Of a DNA stretch of 64,000 nucleotides, positions 13,701 through 25,400 are shown in pieces. The notes beneath the pieces are model-generated. The model had not been told where the DNA came from. It searched no databases and saw only the letters and a list, made by a program, of their open reading frames with translations. Within the stretch, counting starts at the first letter, position 1. Each line of letters starts with the position of its first letter. The translations under genes and the position numbers were made by a program. This DNA is from Fratercula arctica (taxonomy: Eukaryota; Chordata; Aves; Charadriiformes; Alcidae). The DNA lies in the NCBI GenBank assembly GCA_947846985.1, contig CANTUZ010000005.1:19750389-19814388 (forward strand), written 5' to 3'.

Positions 13701-15849
13701 AGCTTGCTTTCTTCTTAACTACAGGCTTCCACTCACTTCTTACTGCCATTTTCTGAGTATGCACAGTTACTCACCAGGAAAGCAGCATGCTTCCACTCTC
13801 CCCCAGGTGTCCTATCTCACTCAGGTACTGCTTTTTTAAAGGAAAATAAAGAAATAAAAAAAAATAAAGAAATAAAAAAACAGAAATAAAACTCATATGG
13901 TCTATCACAGGCAACCATAGCCCATTTTTAAACTTATTTATGCCTCTTTGAGCTGGCCACAAATGCACAGAATTAAAGCAGAAGACTTATTGTCAGTAAT
14001 AATAATAAAAATCAGTAACTGCTGGAGTATGAGGAAAAAATAAGCAGAAAACGGATCAGTATTTTATGTAAAATACTAATTTTCGAAGCTCGGGGCCTTT
14101 TCATTTCTAGGAAAAAAAATAAATTAAGAAGCATGAGATATAATTCCAGGAAAAGCAAAGTGAAATTTAATAAGTTACAATTAGTTACATAGGGGGTACT
14201 TAGGCGCTGAGTGCCCAGCATTGTGGCACCCAGCCTTCATGTACGTGGCTCTAGGAAAGGAATTCATAGTGCCAAGTTCAGTTACTGAATTTGGTAAGTA
14301 GTGCATGGGATAGACAGTGGGGAGTTAAATAAGATACATTCATGATTCCCAGACAAATACAGGTTCTTGTCTCTTTGGAGAACATTGAAAATGTAAAAGC
14401 ATAAAGATTCCCTTATCTTTTAGTCTTGCTTAGTGGAATGTCAGCCCCTGGTGGGGACTGCCCAATACCTTTTGTTAAAAATTTGGGTGCATTCTTATGT
14501 ATAAGAGATAAAAACTGTGATTCACCTACAGGTAGCTACAGATATCAATAGCAGAATGCACCCTGTCAACTACTCGCAGCAAACTTTTGGATCAATTCCA
14601 CGAAGGCTAGAAGAAAGAGAGTCAATAGGAGAATATGATGGGAAGGCAACACAGGAAATGACAGATTTCATTACAGAGAGACTGGAAACAAAACCGATTT
14701 TTCGTGCCCTCATGCCTTATCTGTGTCATTCCTGATATTTAGTGTAACCTGGAAGCATTTAAAGTTTGAGAGATGAGCAGCATGTTCTGAAACAACAGAA
14801 AATCTGGTACTAAATCAATTGTAAATTACTTTAGGTACTGTCATTATGCCTCTTTTAAATTATGAAAATGTACTGTGTTTCAAACACACCTATCAAGCAG
14901 TCCTACCAGATGAAAAAAATCACTGCTCCTTGAGTGAAAGCTGAAGGATTCAGAGGTGTTTTGGTGACACTAAAAATGTGGGATGAGAGATTCCTTTTTC
15001 CTGCTCTTTAGTCTGTAAGTGTGTGGGTCCAAATGTGGTAGTGAGTACCAGTTTCCTTTCTGAAGCCTTTGCTAGAATTTATATCTGGGTGATTTAGTGC
15101 ACAGAGAAAGTGTACACGTTGCTAGCTAGCACTTGCCAGAGACACCATACATCCAGTTCACTGGCAAGACTTTTGTTCAGAGGAAAAACATTTCTATTTT
15201 TCTTTTCAGTGCTAAAGAATGTTCACGAAGATCTTCATTACACAAGAGGGAATTAAAGAGGAAGACAGATCAGGAGAAAATAAGGTAGTCGTCCAGTTCA
15301 GCTTCTGGGAGGTCGCACCAAGTTGAAACCAACAGAGAAAGCAGGCCACAGAAAGGCTGCCATTAGGAAGCCCATTGCCAGGATACGCTACATCACAACG
15401 TAACACATGCATTTTTATCAAGTCTTTTGCTATGGCATTTAATCCCTGCAAGCAGCCCATGAAATAACAGGGTGACATCAAAACCTCTGCTGCAGTAAAA
15501 ATAGTAGTAGCACAGATATGTTGCATGTAAAAACACAAATTGTAAAAGGCCAAAACAGAAAATAATAAAAACCTCCACTTGAAATATAAACTTTTATTTT
15601 AAAACCTGCTAACGGCCATCCGAGATATGACTCCTTTCTGCACACCTGGGGTTAGCAATACTGCTTGTTGACTCTCCGCAGCCTTCTCTGTAACCGTCAT
15701 TTTGCCTCCAGGCCAGTGCGTGTGTTCTAGCCCTGTCTCCCCACGTACCTACACTGTTCGCTACAGCTTGGAATCAACCAGGAGGCTCACCAAGGGAACT
15801 GACGATTAGACCACGGCTACCATTTGCTTTCTTCGAGTATTGATAAGCC
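10791..15849. other. AP2A2-CHID1 intergenic region
   Basis: About 5 kb between two divergent CpG islands. It is AT-rich and without a recognisable gene. It contains an A16 run (12003-12018) and an A-rich low-complexity block (13843-13890). A 72-codon plus-strand open frame at 14517-14735 has mixed, fairly hydrophilic composition, but I recognise no family and see no supporting splice structure. A divergent non-coding transcript or an unannotated upstream exon of either gene could sit here; nothing in the sequence proves it. Confidence 0.7.
13843..13890. repeat. A-rich low-complexity tract with AAATAAAG-type units
   Basis: Two near-identical runs containing AAATAAAGAAATAAAA follow one another, then an A-rich tail. 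It is a simple repeat that may have come from slippage in an old poly-A tract. I see no LINE or SINE body attached. Confidence 0.7.
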
Positions 15850-15993
15850 CCGATGCAACCCGCACTCAGGGACAGCTCAGCCTACGCCTCTTCACCTGGG
15901 GCTCGGCGAGGCCAGGCAGCGCCTCCCGCACCGGTAAGCCGGCACCCAGAGGAGCCCACGGCCTGCAGCCGGGGACCGCGACCCACCGCCTGA

Positions 15994-16004
15994 CCGCCAT
16001 CTTG
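15994..16004 (-). promoter_or_regulatory. YY1-type site
   Basis: CCGCCATCTTG here reads on the minus strand as CAAGATGGCGG, which matches the canonical YY1 motif. Such sites sit close to the start of many TATA-less CpG-island genes. The location fits the CHID1 promoter. Confidence 0.6.
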
Positions 16005-16059
16005 CGCAACCAGCACACGGCGTCAGCCTCCCCGCCTCAGCACTGCTCCGTCAGCTGGC

Positions 16060-16185
16060 GGGGCGGTGCCGCCCGCCTCTACTTCCGAAGCGGCGGCTGG
16101 CGGTAGGTGGTGGCAGCGGGCTGGCGCTGTGAGGCGGCGGGCGGCTGAGGGCTGTCTGAGGGAAGGGAGGGGAAGAGGGCGGGTG
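16060..16185 (+). other. CHID1: Putative CHID1 non-coding exon 1 (limits uncertain)
   Basis: The coding region begins in a separate exon at about 19.3 kb that has an acceptor just upstream, so at least one 5-prime UTR exon must exist. The CpG island offers two donors: GGCG|GTAGGT after 16102 and GGTG|GTAAGG after 16185. The second is closer to consensus. The left limit is a guess based on the YY1/ETS positions. The exon is inferred, not observed. Confidence 0.4.
16081..16087 (+). promoter_or_regulatory. ETS/GABP-like core
   Basis: ACTTCCG (minus strand CGGAAGT) is the core of ETS-family sites. It lies 77 bp downstream of the YY1 site within the same island. It is a single short match, so only suggestive. 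Confidence 0.45.
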
Positions 16186-19100
16186 GTAAGGCTGTGCTGC
16201 GGCGGTGCGGTGGCCGTCGGCCTGCGCCGGGGTCGGGGGGGGTGACACGGCAGTTGAGGGTGGCCTCGCGGGGTAGTAGCTCGGGGGCAGGCCGCGGTGG
16301 GGGCTTGCTGTGAGGGAGCCTGCGGGCTCGGCAGGCCTGCAGGCGGGCTCTGAGGTCTGCGTGGAAAGCTTTGGTGGTATCTAGAGAGTCAGGTGAATAT
16401 GGGAGGAAATTCTTACTGTCAAAGTAGAGCACCTTACAAGAGGAAAGGGAGTAATGTTTACACACGTTAAATCCAGGTTTATTTTCAGTCTTTTCACTCC
16501 TGAGTCTAGCTTTTGTTGATGTAACAGTGTGCTTCCTGGACTTCCTTTACTAAATGATGCAGACTCCTTCTGCAGTAGTTAGAGTCTAGTTTCTTCTTTA
16601 GAAATGAACATTAACTCGTGATTTCCAAAACTTAAGATTATTTGGTTTCTTTGGTTGCTTCTTTTGGACGGCCTAAATCTGTGCCAGCTTTTCTCTCTTT
16701 TAGAAATAAAGACGCATTTAAAACAGATGACTAAAACTATGTTACCTCATATGGAAACTCAGGTTAAATAGCAGTTGTGACCTGGCTTAGTGAGAAACCT
16801 GAGTTTCAGATCAGTTTGTCAAAAGATGTTTTAAGCCTTAAATTGTCCACAGTATCAGTTGAACAAGGGCACAAACAGAGTCAGTCTTCCATTTTGCTTG
16901 CATTTTGCAGTGATACAGGAAATAAAAGTGCCAAGCTCATACAGTTCTACTCAGTTTAGTTAGTTTGAGGAGAATTAAAAAATTATGAAGGAATGCAGAA
17001 GAAAAACTTGATGGGCATCTGGTTTTGTAAAGCCTGCAAAATTCATGTTTATACTTTCCATAAAGAGCGTTTAAAGTTTGACTGATTAATCTTCATGTAG
17101 TAGAGCGATGCTGTCTACTTAATTTTCACTAAACTGATATTGTCAGAGAGCAAATTATTAACGTAAGGTTTCAATCAAGAGTCAATACTGGACTGTCACT
17201 GGCAGAAACCATTTTGCCACAGGCTCAGTGCTTCCTATAGATCTAGAAGTGGATGCGACTTAACAATAATTGCAGATGTATATGATCATGTCAAGGAAAT
17301 GAGCGCATTTTGGTGTCTAATTGGAGTTCAGTGATGTGTTTTTAAACTTCTGTGCTTCAGCTATTAAATGTAAACTTCTCTTCAGGGTAGTGGATGCTGT
17401 TGCTAATTGTTTCTGAAAGTGAAATAAAACACCTCCAACTCAATATATACCAGCTTCTGAAACAATTGATATCCTGTCCAAATAGTTAAGACTCGTATTG
17501 GGTATTCAGGTTCTCAGTCGCTCCTCTCTGCAGTAGTTCATAGATCCTGCCAAGCTAGACAGAACAGAGTAGATGCTATCAAGAGCAACCTGCTTTGTCT
17601 AATTTTTTAGGATGTGGAAAACAAGGGGTTTACCAGTGACCTTGAAGTCAATGTAGAAGCGTAACTCCTTAACTATTAATAATAGCGAATTTCAAATAGT
17701 ATGCAATTTAGCTTTTATCCTACCCTCTGGGTCTAGGAAGTATTAGGTGGCTTTCTGCTTTTCTTTTGCAGTCTTTATAAGACTTGACTAAAGCCTTCAA
17801 ATCATTTTGTACATGAGGTTTTTGATGCCATGTGTTCTTTGCTGCTAGTAGCATTGTTTTTTTCAAGCACTTCTGCTGCCATCATCCTTCTGCTTTGTTC
17901 CCCAGTCATGTACTCCTCTCTATTTTCCTGCAGAATTCATAACTCCTGCAATAAATATCTCTGTTTTTTAAAATCTCACAACCAGCCACATCCAAATATT
18001 ATTAAGTTTATTGGGTTGTTGATCTCATCTCTGCATTGCCACTGTTGGCCTCAAATAGCTGCTGTTTCATTGAGTACACTTGATTTAACCTTTAAGGTTC
18101 TTTCTGCCACCATGTTACTGCCACAGTACTCCTTTAGAGTGCTCAGACTGCTCTTATGGAATCCCTCACCTGATGTTTTCTACAGAAGCAAAATACTCAA
18201 ACTTTGAGCAGCACTTGTTACTAGTGCCAACTGAACAACAAGTCTTGTAAATATGACTTGAAGAAATGAGCTTGTAATTCCTTAAAATGAGTCATATAAA
18301 TGTTAATTCTTCAGATTAATAGAGGAAGTACAAGACTTTAAGTTTGACAAAACTTCAGAAAATTATGGGAAAGGTAGCCTTTTTTCTTTTTCTCCATTGG
18401 GATCTCATAAGACGCAGCCTAATACTTATGTAGAGCCACTAGTTTATTATAGTCCCCCAAGTTTGATAATTAGGACTTCCAGAATTAGTAACAGGTTGCT
18501 TTTCTTCATTCCGGTATTTTACCTGCTCTCACCCTGGTTCCCCTAAGGCTAAATATTTTTTCTCTGTTTTCTTTGTATCCACTTCTGGCAAGTAGGCTGG
18601 AAAACCAATGTGACTCATGAATGGGTAGAGGATGAAAAACTCTGTCTGTATTTGAAATTTTTTTGGTAAAGGCTTTCCTCTGACAGAACTAAGGTGTGAT
18701 AGATAAATAGCTCTGAACAGAACTGTTCTCTATGAATTCTCAATTCTTCCCATCTGGAGCTGGGACAAACTGTCAAAGTCATTTTTCTAGACCAAAAGGA
18801 CTGCTATTTTTTTTTTTTTCTTCCCAATTTTATGTGTATGACTGACTCGGCAAGGAACTGAAAGCAAAGTTCTCACCTTTTAGACTAAAGGCACATAGCT
18901 ATAAGCATATAACTATAATTCTTCTGTCTCAATTAATTTGTCACTTGCTGACTGTGTTAGGCAGGAGCAGAAGCAAATGGTATCTCTATTTGCTATAGAA
19001 AAGGTAAGGTGGTACTATAATTGTTCTGCACAGCAGAAATTTATCTCAATTTCATCTGTAAACTGTTATACTTCTTTAGGGATTCTTTAAAAGGGAAGCT

Positions 19101-19326
19101 GCAAGTATCCAGCCCATTTTCTCTGTGATACACCTACTAAAACGGGGGACGACAAAACATTTTCGACCCTAGGAGTCTCTTAAAATACTCTATTTTGCTG
19201 CCAGAGCAAAACCACTATTAAAACAGTACTGCCTTAATAAGTCTAAATGTAGAAGGCAGAAGATAAGACAATTGCTTGACTTAAACAAGAAAACTGAATT
19301 AAGCTGTAATATTCTTCTGGTTACAG
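16186..19326 (+). other. CHID1: CHID1 intron 1
   Basis: About 3.1 kb between the inferred non-coding exon and the first coding exon. It starts GC-rich within the island and soon becomes AT-rich. A 125-codon open frame at 17830-18207 is hydrophobic and Cys/Leu-rich, as expected of T-rich DNA; I do not believe it is a gene. I recognised no repeats beyond short homopolymers. Confidence 0.5.
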
Positions 19327-19382
19327 AGATTTGAACCCTTATGTTTTCAGAGCAGGAGAATCTTGACATGGGGAAAATCACC
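19327..19382 (+). other. CHID1: CHID1 5-prime UTR part of the first coding exon
   Basis: A pyrimidine-containing acceptor (TTCTGGTTACAG) ends at 19326; a second AG (TGTTTTCAG) ends at 19350. If the first is used, the transcript carries two extra ATGs in frame with the main start, at 19341 and 19368. The 19368 ATG has G at -3 and G at +4. Confidence 0.5.
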
Positions 19383-19493
19383 ATGAGGCTTCTCTGTACT
19401 TCACTTTCTTTTACCGTGATTTGCTGGCTAGCTGAAGGTACCCTGTCAAAAACAGATGCAAAGAAAGGTGCTACAAAAAACCTGGAAGAAAAG
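19383..19493 (+). CDS. CHID1: CHID1 coding exon 1: signal peptide and start of mature protein
   Basis: 37 codons, starting [20 protein letters not shown] and then LSKTDAKK. The hydrophobic core [14 protein letters not shown] followed by small residues is a typical secretory signal, with likely cleavage around AEG/T. The start was chosen because it aligns with the family start and has A at -3 (ACCATGA). The TLSK-DAKK stretch is conserved with human CHID1. The exon ends GAA AAG before GTAAGA, phase 0. In-frame upstream ATGs at 19341 and 19368 would add a polar leader in front of the signal peptide. Confidence 0.93.
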
Positions 19494-22400
19494 GTAAGAG
19501 AAATAATTGAAATGCTCATCTTATCTAACATGTCCAGTAAACTAATTGAACTTTGGTAAAGGGACTCTCATTCTGTCAAAACAGTGTTAAAAGCAGCCGT
19601 GTATTTCCACTGAAGCTTATGCTCACAAATAAGACTACCTGAAACCATCCTTTCCTTTAGCTTTTATGAGTGTCACAAATGGTTAACTCCTCGAACAAAT
19701 GTGAAGTAGACTTCTGGAGCTTTATCTCCCAGGCAAGCTGCAGAAGCAGGAAGTTTTTGTTCTCTTTTGCATAGGTAAAGGAGACATACTTCCATCCAGT
19801 TGGAAAGGGGGGATGGGGAGCAGTAGTTTGAGCCAAGAATGCTAGGTCATTTACTGGTGGAAGGGAAGGTGTTCTTAGCCAATGGGCAAGGTCTTGGGAA
19901 CAAGGCCAATGGGAAGGCTGGATCCTCATAGAAGAGTCTAAAGAGTCTTCTAACCAGCAGTTTCTTTGCATGCAGAAGTGGTTCAGAGCCCTTTAGCAAT
20001 CTGAGCAAGTGGAGCCAACATGCTGAAGTCTCTCTTAACCTGCTGAGCACGTTCTTGTTTCCTGCCTGTTTTCTTTCAAAACTACAAGAGGGCACAGGAG
20101 TACAAGAGAAAGGGTGTGTATGGAGAGGAAGTGTATTTACCAGCGCGTATATGAAGTATATATGCTTGGTGTTGCTAAGCACGTTAGGTAAAAAAGTAGG
20201 CATGTTCAAAATCCTCTCCTTAAATTATAAGTGTAGTTAATCCTTCATTATGCAGATACATCTCTCCTTGTTTGAATTGCTCAACATCTACCAGGAAGAA
20301 GATCTAGTCTGCGGGTAGTGAGGATAATACAAAGTGTTAAGACAGGCCTTATCCTTAAAGTCCTTACACTGAATCAATAGATGGTTTCTGCGTACTCACC
20401 ATGCACACTTTATTAGGCCTTCTCACTCTATTTCTGTCTGCTAAAACTATTTGTGCTTTGTTAGTTGAAGCAGGTCTTCTTGAAGATCCACTTGAAGAAA
20501 GGCGTTCAGAACCTTGGCCTTCAGGAACCACAATGCAGCATACTCAATCTAAAATATATTCAGTTTAAAATTCATCTTCCAATTATTGGTTAAGAACTCC
20601 TAACCCCTTTTTTATCATTTGTGGGGTAACATGCCAGAAAGCATTGACTAGAGAGCAGAGCACCATGAGCTGTGGTGAATGATGTTCTTTAAGATTATCA
20701 CTTGTGGGTTTTTTTTGTTTATATGCTTTTTGCATTGCAAAGTAAGTTCACTGAATGATGACAAATCATTTCTGAGCACTTTTCTGTTTCAGTTTTAAAT
20801 CAAACTGCTCTGCATCATTTAAAAGGAGTGCTCAGAATTTAATGATGTGATTTTTTTTTTTCTTTTTGAAGTCTGTTGCTAGTGAAAGCAGCTGCTTCAT
20901 AAAAGTGGTTCTAAAAACTGTCTTCTCCCCTCAGATGCTGCATTCTGATAAAAATGTGCAAGACCGGGGACTTGTAGTTGTGGATCCAAAGGCAAAAGAT
21001 ATTATACTGGAACACAGAAGTTATTGTTCCAAGAAGATGAAGGAAAGACGTTTCTCGGGAGATGTTCTGGGATATGTTACTCCTGTAAGTTAATAAAATG
21101 AATCTTTTAATAAAAATTAAGAATAAGTTAATATAAAATTATTAATAAAGTTAATAAGATCTGCAATCTTGCATCCCTGCTTTCAAAGCATTTTTATAGT
21201 AATGGGAACTTCTGGTCAAATACAGTCAAATATTCAAAGGATTGATAACTGGCTTGGGATTCAGGTGGTCGCCCGTCCATCTCTTGGAGGACGTCTAGCT
21301 TGTTGGTAAAACAGAGATGATAATATTCTCTTGTCCTTGATGAGCCATGTGAAGTTGCAGTGAAGTCAGACCAGGAGGGCTACTAAGTGTCCTCATACCA
21401 TGCAGCTACCACCTTGGACTTTCTGAATAAACAGTAAAAAATTTATGCTGCTGTCAAACTGATCTCTTTTGCTATCCAGTCTTACTATTATTCAGAGCAT
21501 CCTTTCTTGAATAATAAATGTTTCTTCCTTTTGTTTAGAGGATGCTTCACTCGTTTCAGTCTTACACTGCTCAAAAGAGAAATAAGTGCCCTATAAATTT
21601 TCACCTTTCTCAAATTCTCTTGAACATAAATGCAGAGTCTGTAAATTCAAAACTGTGTTTGAATCTACATGTAAATTCCTGTAGTTCAGGTGAATTTTCA
21701 CAATCTTCAGATTGCCTTTCATGTAGCTATCAGAGTTTCCAGAGTACTTTGTTATTTAAATAAAAATAATGTCTCAGAAGGTTTCCTTAAATTAACAAAT
21801 GGGGGTCTAGCGAATGATTACATTTGTGTTAAAGAATTTATATTGGTCAGAAGTAAAGTGATCTGTGTGTCTTGCTTTTCAGCCTCTTACTTTTTTTTTT
21901 TCCCTCCTTTCTTTTGCAAGTGGAACAGCCATGGCTACGACATTGCTAAAATATTTGGAAACAAATTTACAGTAATCTCGCCAGTCTGGCTACAAGTGAG
22001 AAGGAGAGGGAAGGAAAGGTTCCAGTTCACTGGGCTCCATGATGCTGATAAAGGTGTTTTTTTTTTTTTTCTTTGAATATGCATTGCAAGTAAGATTAAT
22101 GGTCTTGTTGGTACTGGTCTGGTAGCTTTGGCAATATATGCTTGTGGGTTTTGCTGGCTCTGCCTCATGGTGAAGTACTTTCATCCGTTGCATTTTTTTT
22201 GGAGTTTTCTTCAGAGTGAACTTCTTTCTGTCCCCACCTGCTTCCACATGTGTACATAGTGTATCTGTCCAAAGAATAAGTAGAAAGATTGACTCTTCCA
22301 ACAGGCTGTCTGCAAAGCCCCTCTTAAAAAAAGGAAGGGACAGAGAATCTGTACGGGCATAGAGACCATCTGTCTGGTGTTTGCACTGTGCAGTTGTTTA

Positions 22401-25400
22401 CGTGTTGTGGTTTTTCTCCCTCTGCAAAAACCTTTGGGTGAGTTTGTTTGGGGAATGGAAGATAATTTAAGAGAATATTTTCCTTTACTGTCAAGAAACT
22501 GTCAGCAAGTTCAGATTTCAGCTAGTATGTTCTCAAATAATAACTAAGTAGTTTATGGTTTTGAACTTGATTGAAACACTTGTCTGTGGAATCTCATTTG
22601 AAACAGCTATGATTCTTGCCATGTTAGTGGCTGCAAACAAATTCATTCTAGTGTAGTGACTACCAAGAGGAGTGGATGTGACACTTGAAAGTACCATCTT
22701 ACTCCACCACCCCCCAAAAAAAACCCCAACAAGTTCTTCCCAAGTGGTGCTTGGTTACTACAGAAGTGTGGTTGTTCTGAGTAGGCAGTAAGATAGTTTC
22801 CATGAAGAGGCAGAACTGTAAGCAGCGGGGAGGGGCTGCGTAGGGACTACTGTAAGATTGTAGTAAATGCTAGTTATGTTGTGGTGAACAGTTTCAAATT
22901 CTGTGCATCAGAGGATGTTTTGTCTGTGTTCATTATGAACTAGTAGTCTGTGGCAGGAAGACAGATATAATGAAACTGTGTACATTATTTGAAGAATGCT
23001 TGAAAGTATGTTGTCATCAACATCATTTATATTTTAATATTTGTTCTCTTACTTGATACTGTTTGACAGGCTGGATGAAAGATGTCAGAAAAACCTCCAA
23101 AAACATCAAAATAGGTGAGCCTCTGTTTTATGTTTGTTTGTTTTTCATCTTCTTTAACTGCTAGCAGACCAAAAGATGGCTTTGTTCCAGGTGTATATGG
23201 GAGAAAGGGAGGTTACCTTGGCATAGTTATATGAAGGAGGAAGTCTGAGAAGAAAAATAAAAGCAGTTAACTCTAGATAGCTAAGTAACTGAAGTGTTGA
23301 TTGTGTCGGTGCCCCACTGTTTTGTTTAAACCTGCTGTCTCTGAATAAATCCTGGTTCACAGGGCCCTCTCTGGAGGGGTACTTTGTATACAGCACTATG
23401 TATGCAACACACCCCGGGGAGCAGTTTTCAAACTCAGTTCTCAGGGGTTCTGCTAGTTAAAAAGAAAAAAAAAAATCCAAATCTGAGTCAGTCAGACTTT
23501 TCTGCATGATAGTAGAAAAATCCTCCTTTGTCTCTTCTCCCCTTGAAGCTGGGAACTTAAGGGATGTGCCACAGTGTTTGTCTCTAGGGAAAATTGCAAA
23601 CATTGCTATAGAAATAATACTGTGCTAGACTACTTAGATTTGTCTATAGCAAGAATTCTGTGGAACTGTGAAACCCTTCTTGATTTAGAAGGGAGTATGA
23701 AACATGAAATGCATTAGAAAAATTGAATGCTCAGTCAGATATTTTAAATTACTTCAGCTGCCAGATTATAAAGCCTTTGCAATCTCTCTAAACTCTTCTA
23801 AAATACTCTTTTACATCCTTGGTGGTTAGAAAGGGCTTAGACATAACTCTGTATGAGTTGCTGGCTTTTCCAGTGTGCATGATTGTCAACTGTTTCAACA
23901 GCAGTTTTCCTGACTCTTGTCTGACTACGTTTTTAATGCTTTAAATGTGTTGTTAAAAAAAGAAATTACATGACCTCAAGTACCCATGTTTTCCAAAATA
24001 GAGTCTTGACATGAGAAGAAGAGTGGAGTAATATAGGGCTGTGTACAAAAGAGTAAATTAGAGTTTGAGGTAAACTTTTCTATCTTGTTCTTGTGGTAGA
24101 AGATATGCATAACTTACAGAAAGATTACTGTTTCTTGTTGGTGTTCTTTTAAGACTCTACTTGGGGCTCTAAGTGATAGTTCAATTAAGATAGTTCAATC
24201 AAGTGAAGGTATCTTTTCTTAAAAGTTGCATCAGTGCTGACCTTTAACTAGAGATAAAATGAAGAAGAATGTTGTACAGTGTCAATTCATCTGTGCTGTT
24301 AAAGTTGGTCAGATAAAAAGAGTAATGATCTCAGCCATGGGATATGTTGTTTAGTGGCATCTCTGCTTGTATCTAGTGTATTCCGTTTCTGAAGAAATAT
24401 TCCAGTGTAGATAATAAATTCTTAATTTTCAGTACTGATTGATGACTTTGCTTGATAGTGCCTCGAATTTTGTTTGATGGATGGACTTACCAGGACTTTG
24501 AGAGTGTTTTTGGCAGTGAGGATGAAATAGAGGAACTTTCCAGCAACATGGTTCTGCTAGCCAAGGTAAAAGGAGTTTTTGCTAATGCTTATAAAATAGT
24601 GTGAGATGATATTTGATTCCTTTTGTAATGGCTATTTTCTCATTTCCAGTAGTTTTTTATTGTACAAAATAAAATTCTGCTCCAGACAATAATGAGTCAG
24701 GATTCTTAAGAGTGTGTCCTAGTATGTGTCCAGTTCCTGTAAATATGAAGTATAGCAACACTTAAGTGCAGTTAACTACAAGTCTAAAGCGAGAATACGT
24801 AAGTCTGATGAACATAACCTTGTTAAGTTATTGTTGGCAGCTGCACTGGTGACTTCTGCCTGCTACAAAATATGATTTATAAAACCTCTTCCAAACAGCT
24901 GAAAGGCTGAATGTTACATAGGCAGTGGTGGATACCTGATAAGCTTCTCATGGAGGTTGCCTAGTGAGCAGACTGCTTTCTTTTTGATTTCTATTATAAA
25001 AATGACTCTATTAGCATGGACTATACTGGTTAGTGGCATTTTTTGATAGGCAGAAAAAGGGTGATGAGTGCAACGAGTCCTTTTTCTGTGTTACCAGAGT
25101 ACATTCAGGCTCAGCATGCTAGAGCTAATGAGCCACTTTTAATACCAATACTCACTGGATATCTGTTACTGTACAGTTTTGCTCAGATCTGATAAACCAG
25201 TTTTCTTAAAATGTTAAGGGACTGGGTAGAGAAGATGATTTCCCTTAAGGAATGGCTATAGTTTTCTAAGGTTTTCTGGGCAGCCCTTTAGCTAATGGCT
25301 TTAGAGCTATGCATGTGTAGGACTAGACAAGTTGCCCGCAAAAGACATTCAGCTTCAGTGGTTGATTCATGACAGCCTGCTTAATTACTGTCAGAATAAG

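Larger units (their letters stand above)
15850..16340 (+). promoter_or_regulatory. CHID1: CpG island and promoter of CHID1
   Basis: A second abrupt GC- and CpG-rich block, with AT-rich DNA on both sides, lies 3 kb upstream of the CHID1 start codon. It contains a YY1 consensus (15994-16004), an ETS-like core (16081-16087) and GC boxes (GGGGCGG near 16060). No TATA box is visible. This is the architecture of a broadly active TATA-less promoter. The start site is not visible directly but is likely at about 16010-16100. Confidence 0.8.

Noticed and set aside
17830..18207. 125-codon hydrophobic frame in CHID1 intron 1, resembling a signal peptide
   Set aside because: T-rich DNA gives Leu/Phe/Ser/Cys-rich translations. 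There is no domain, no splice context and no recognised family.
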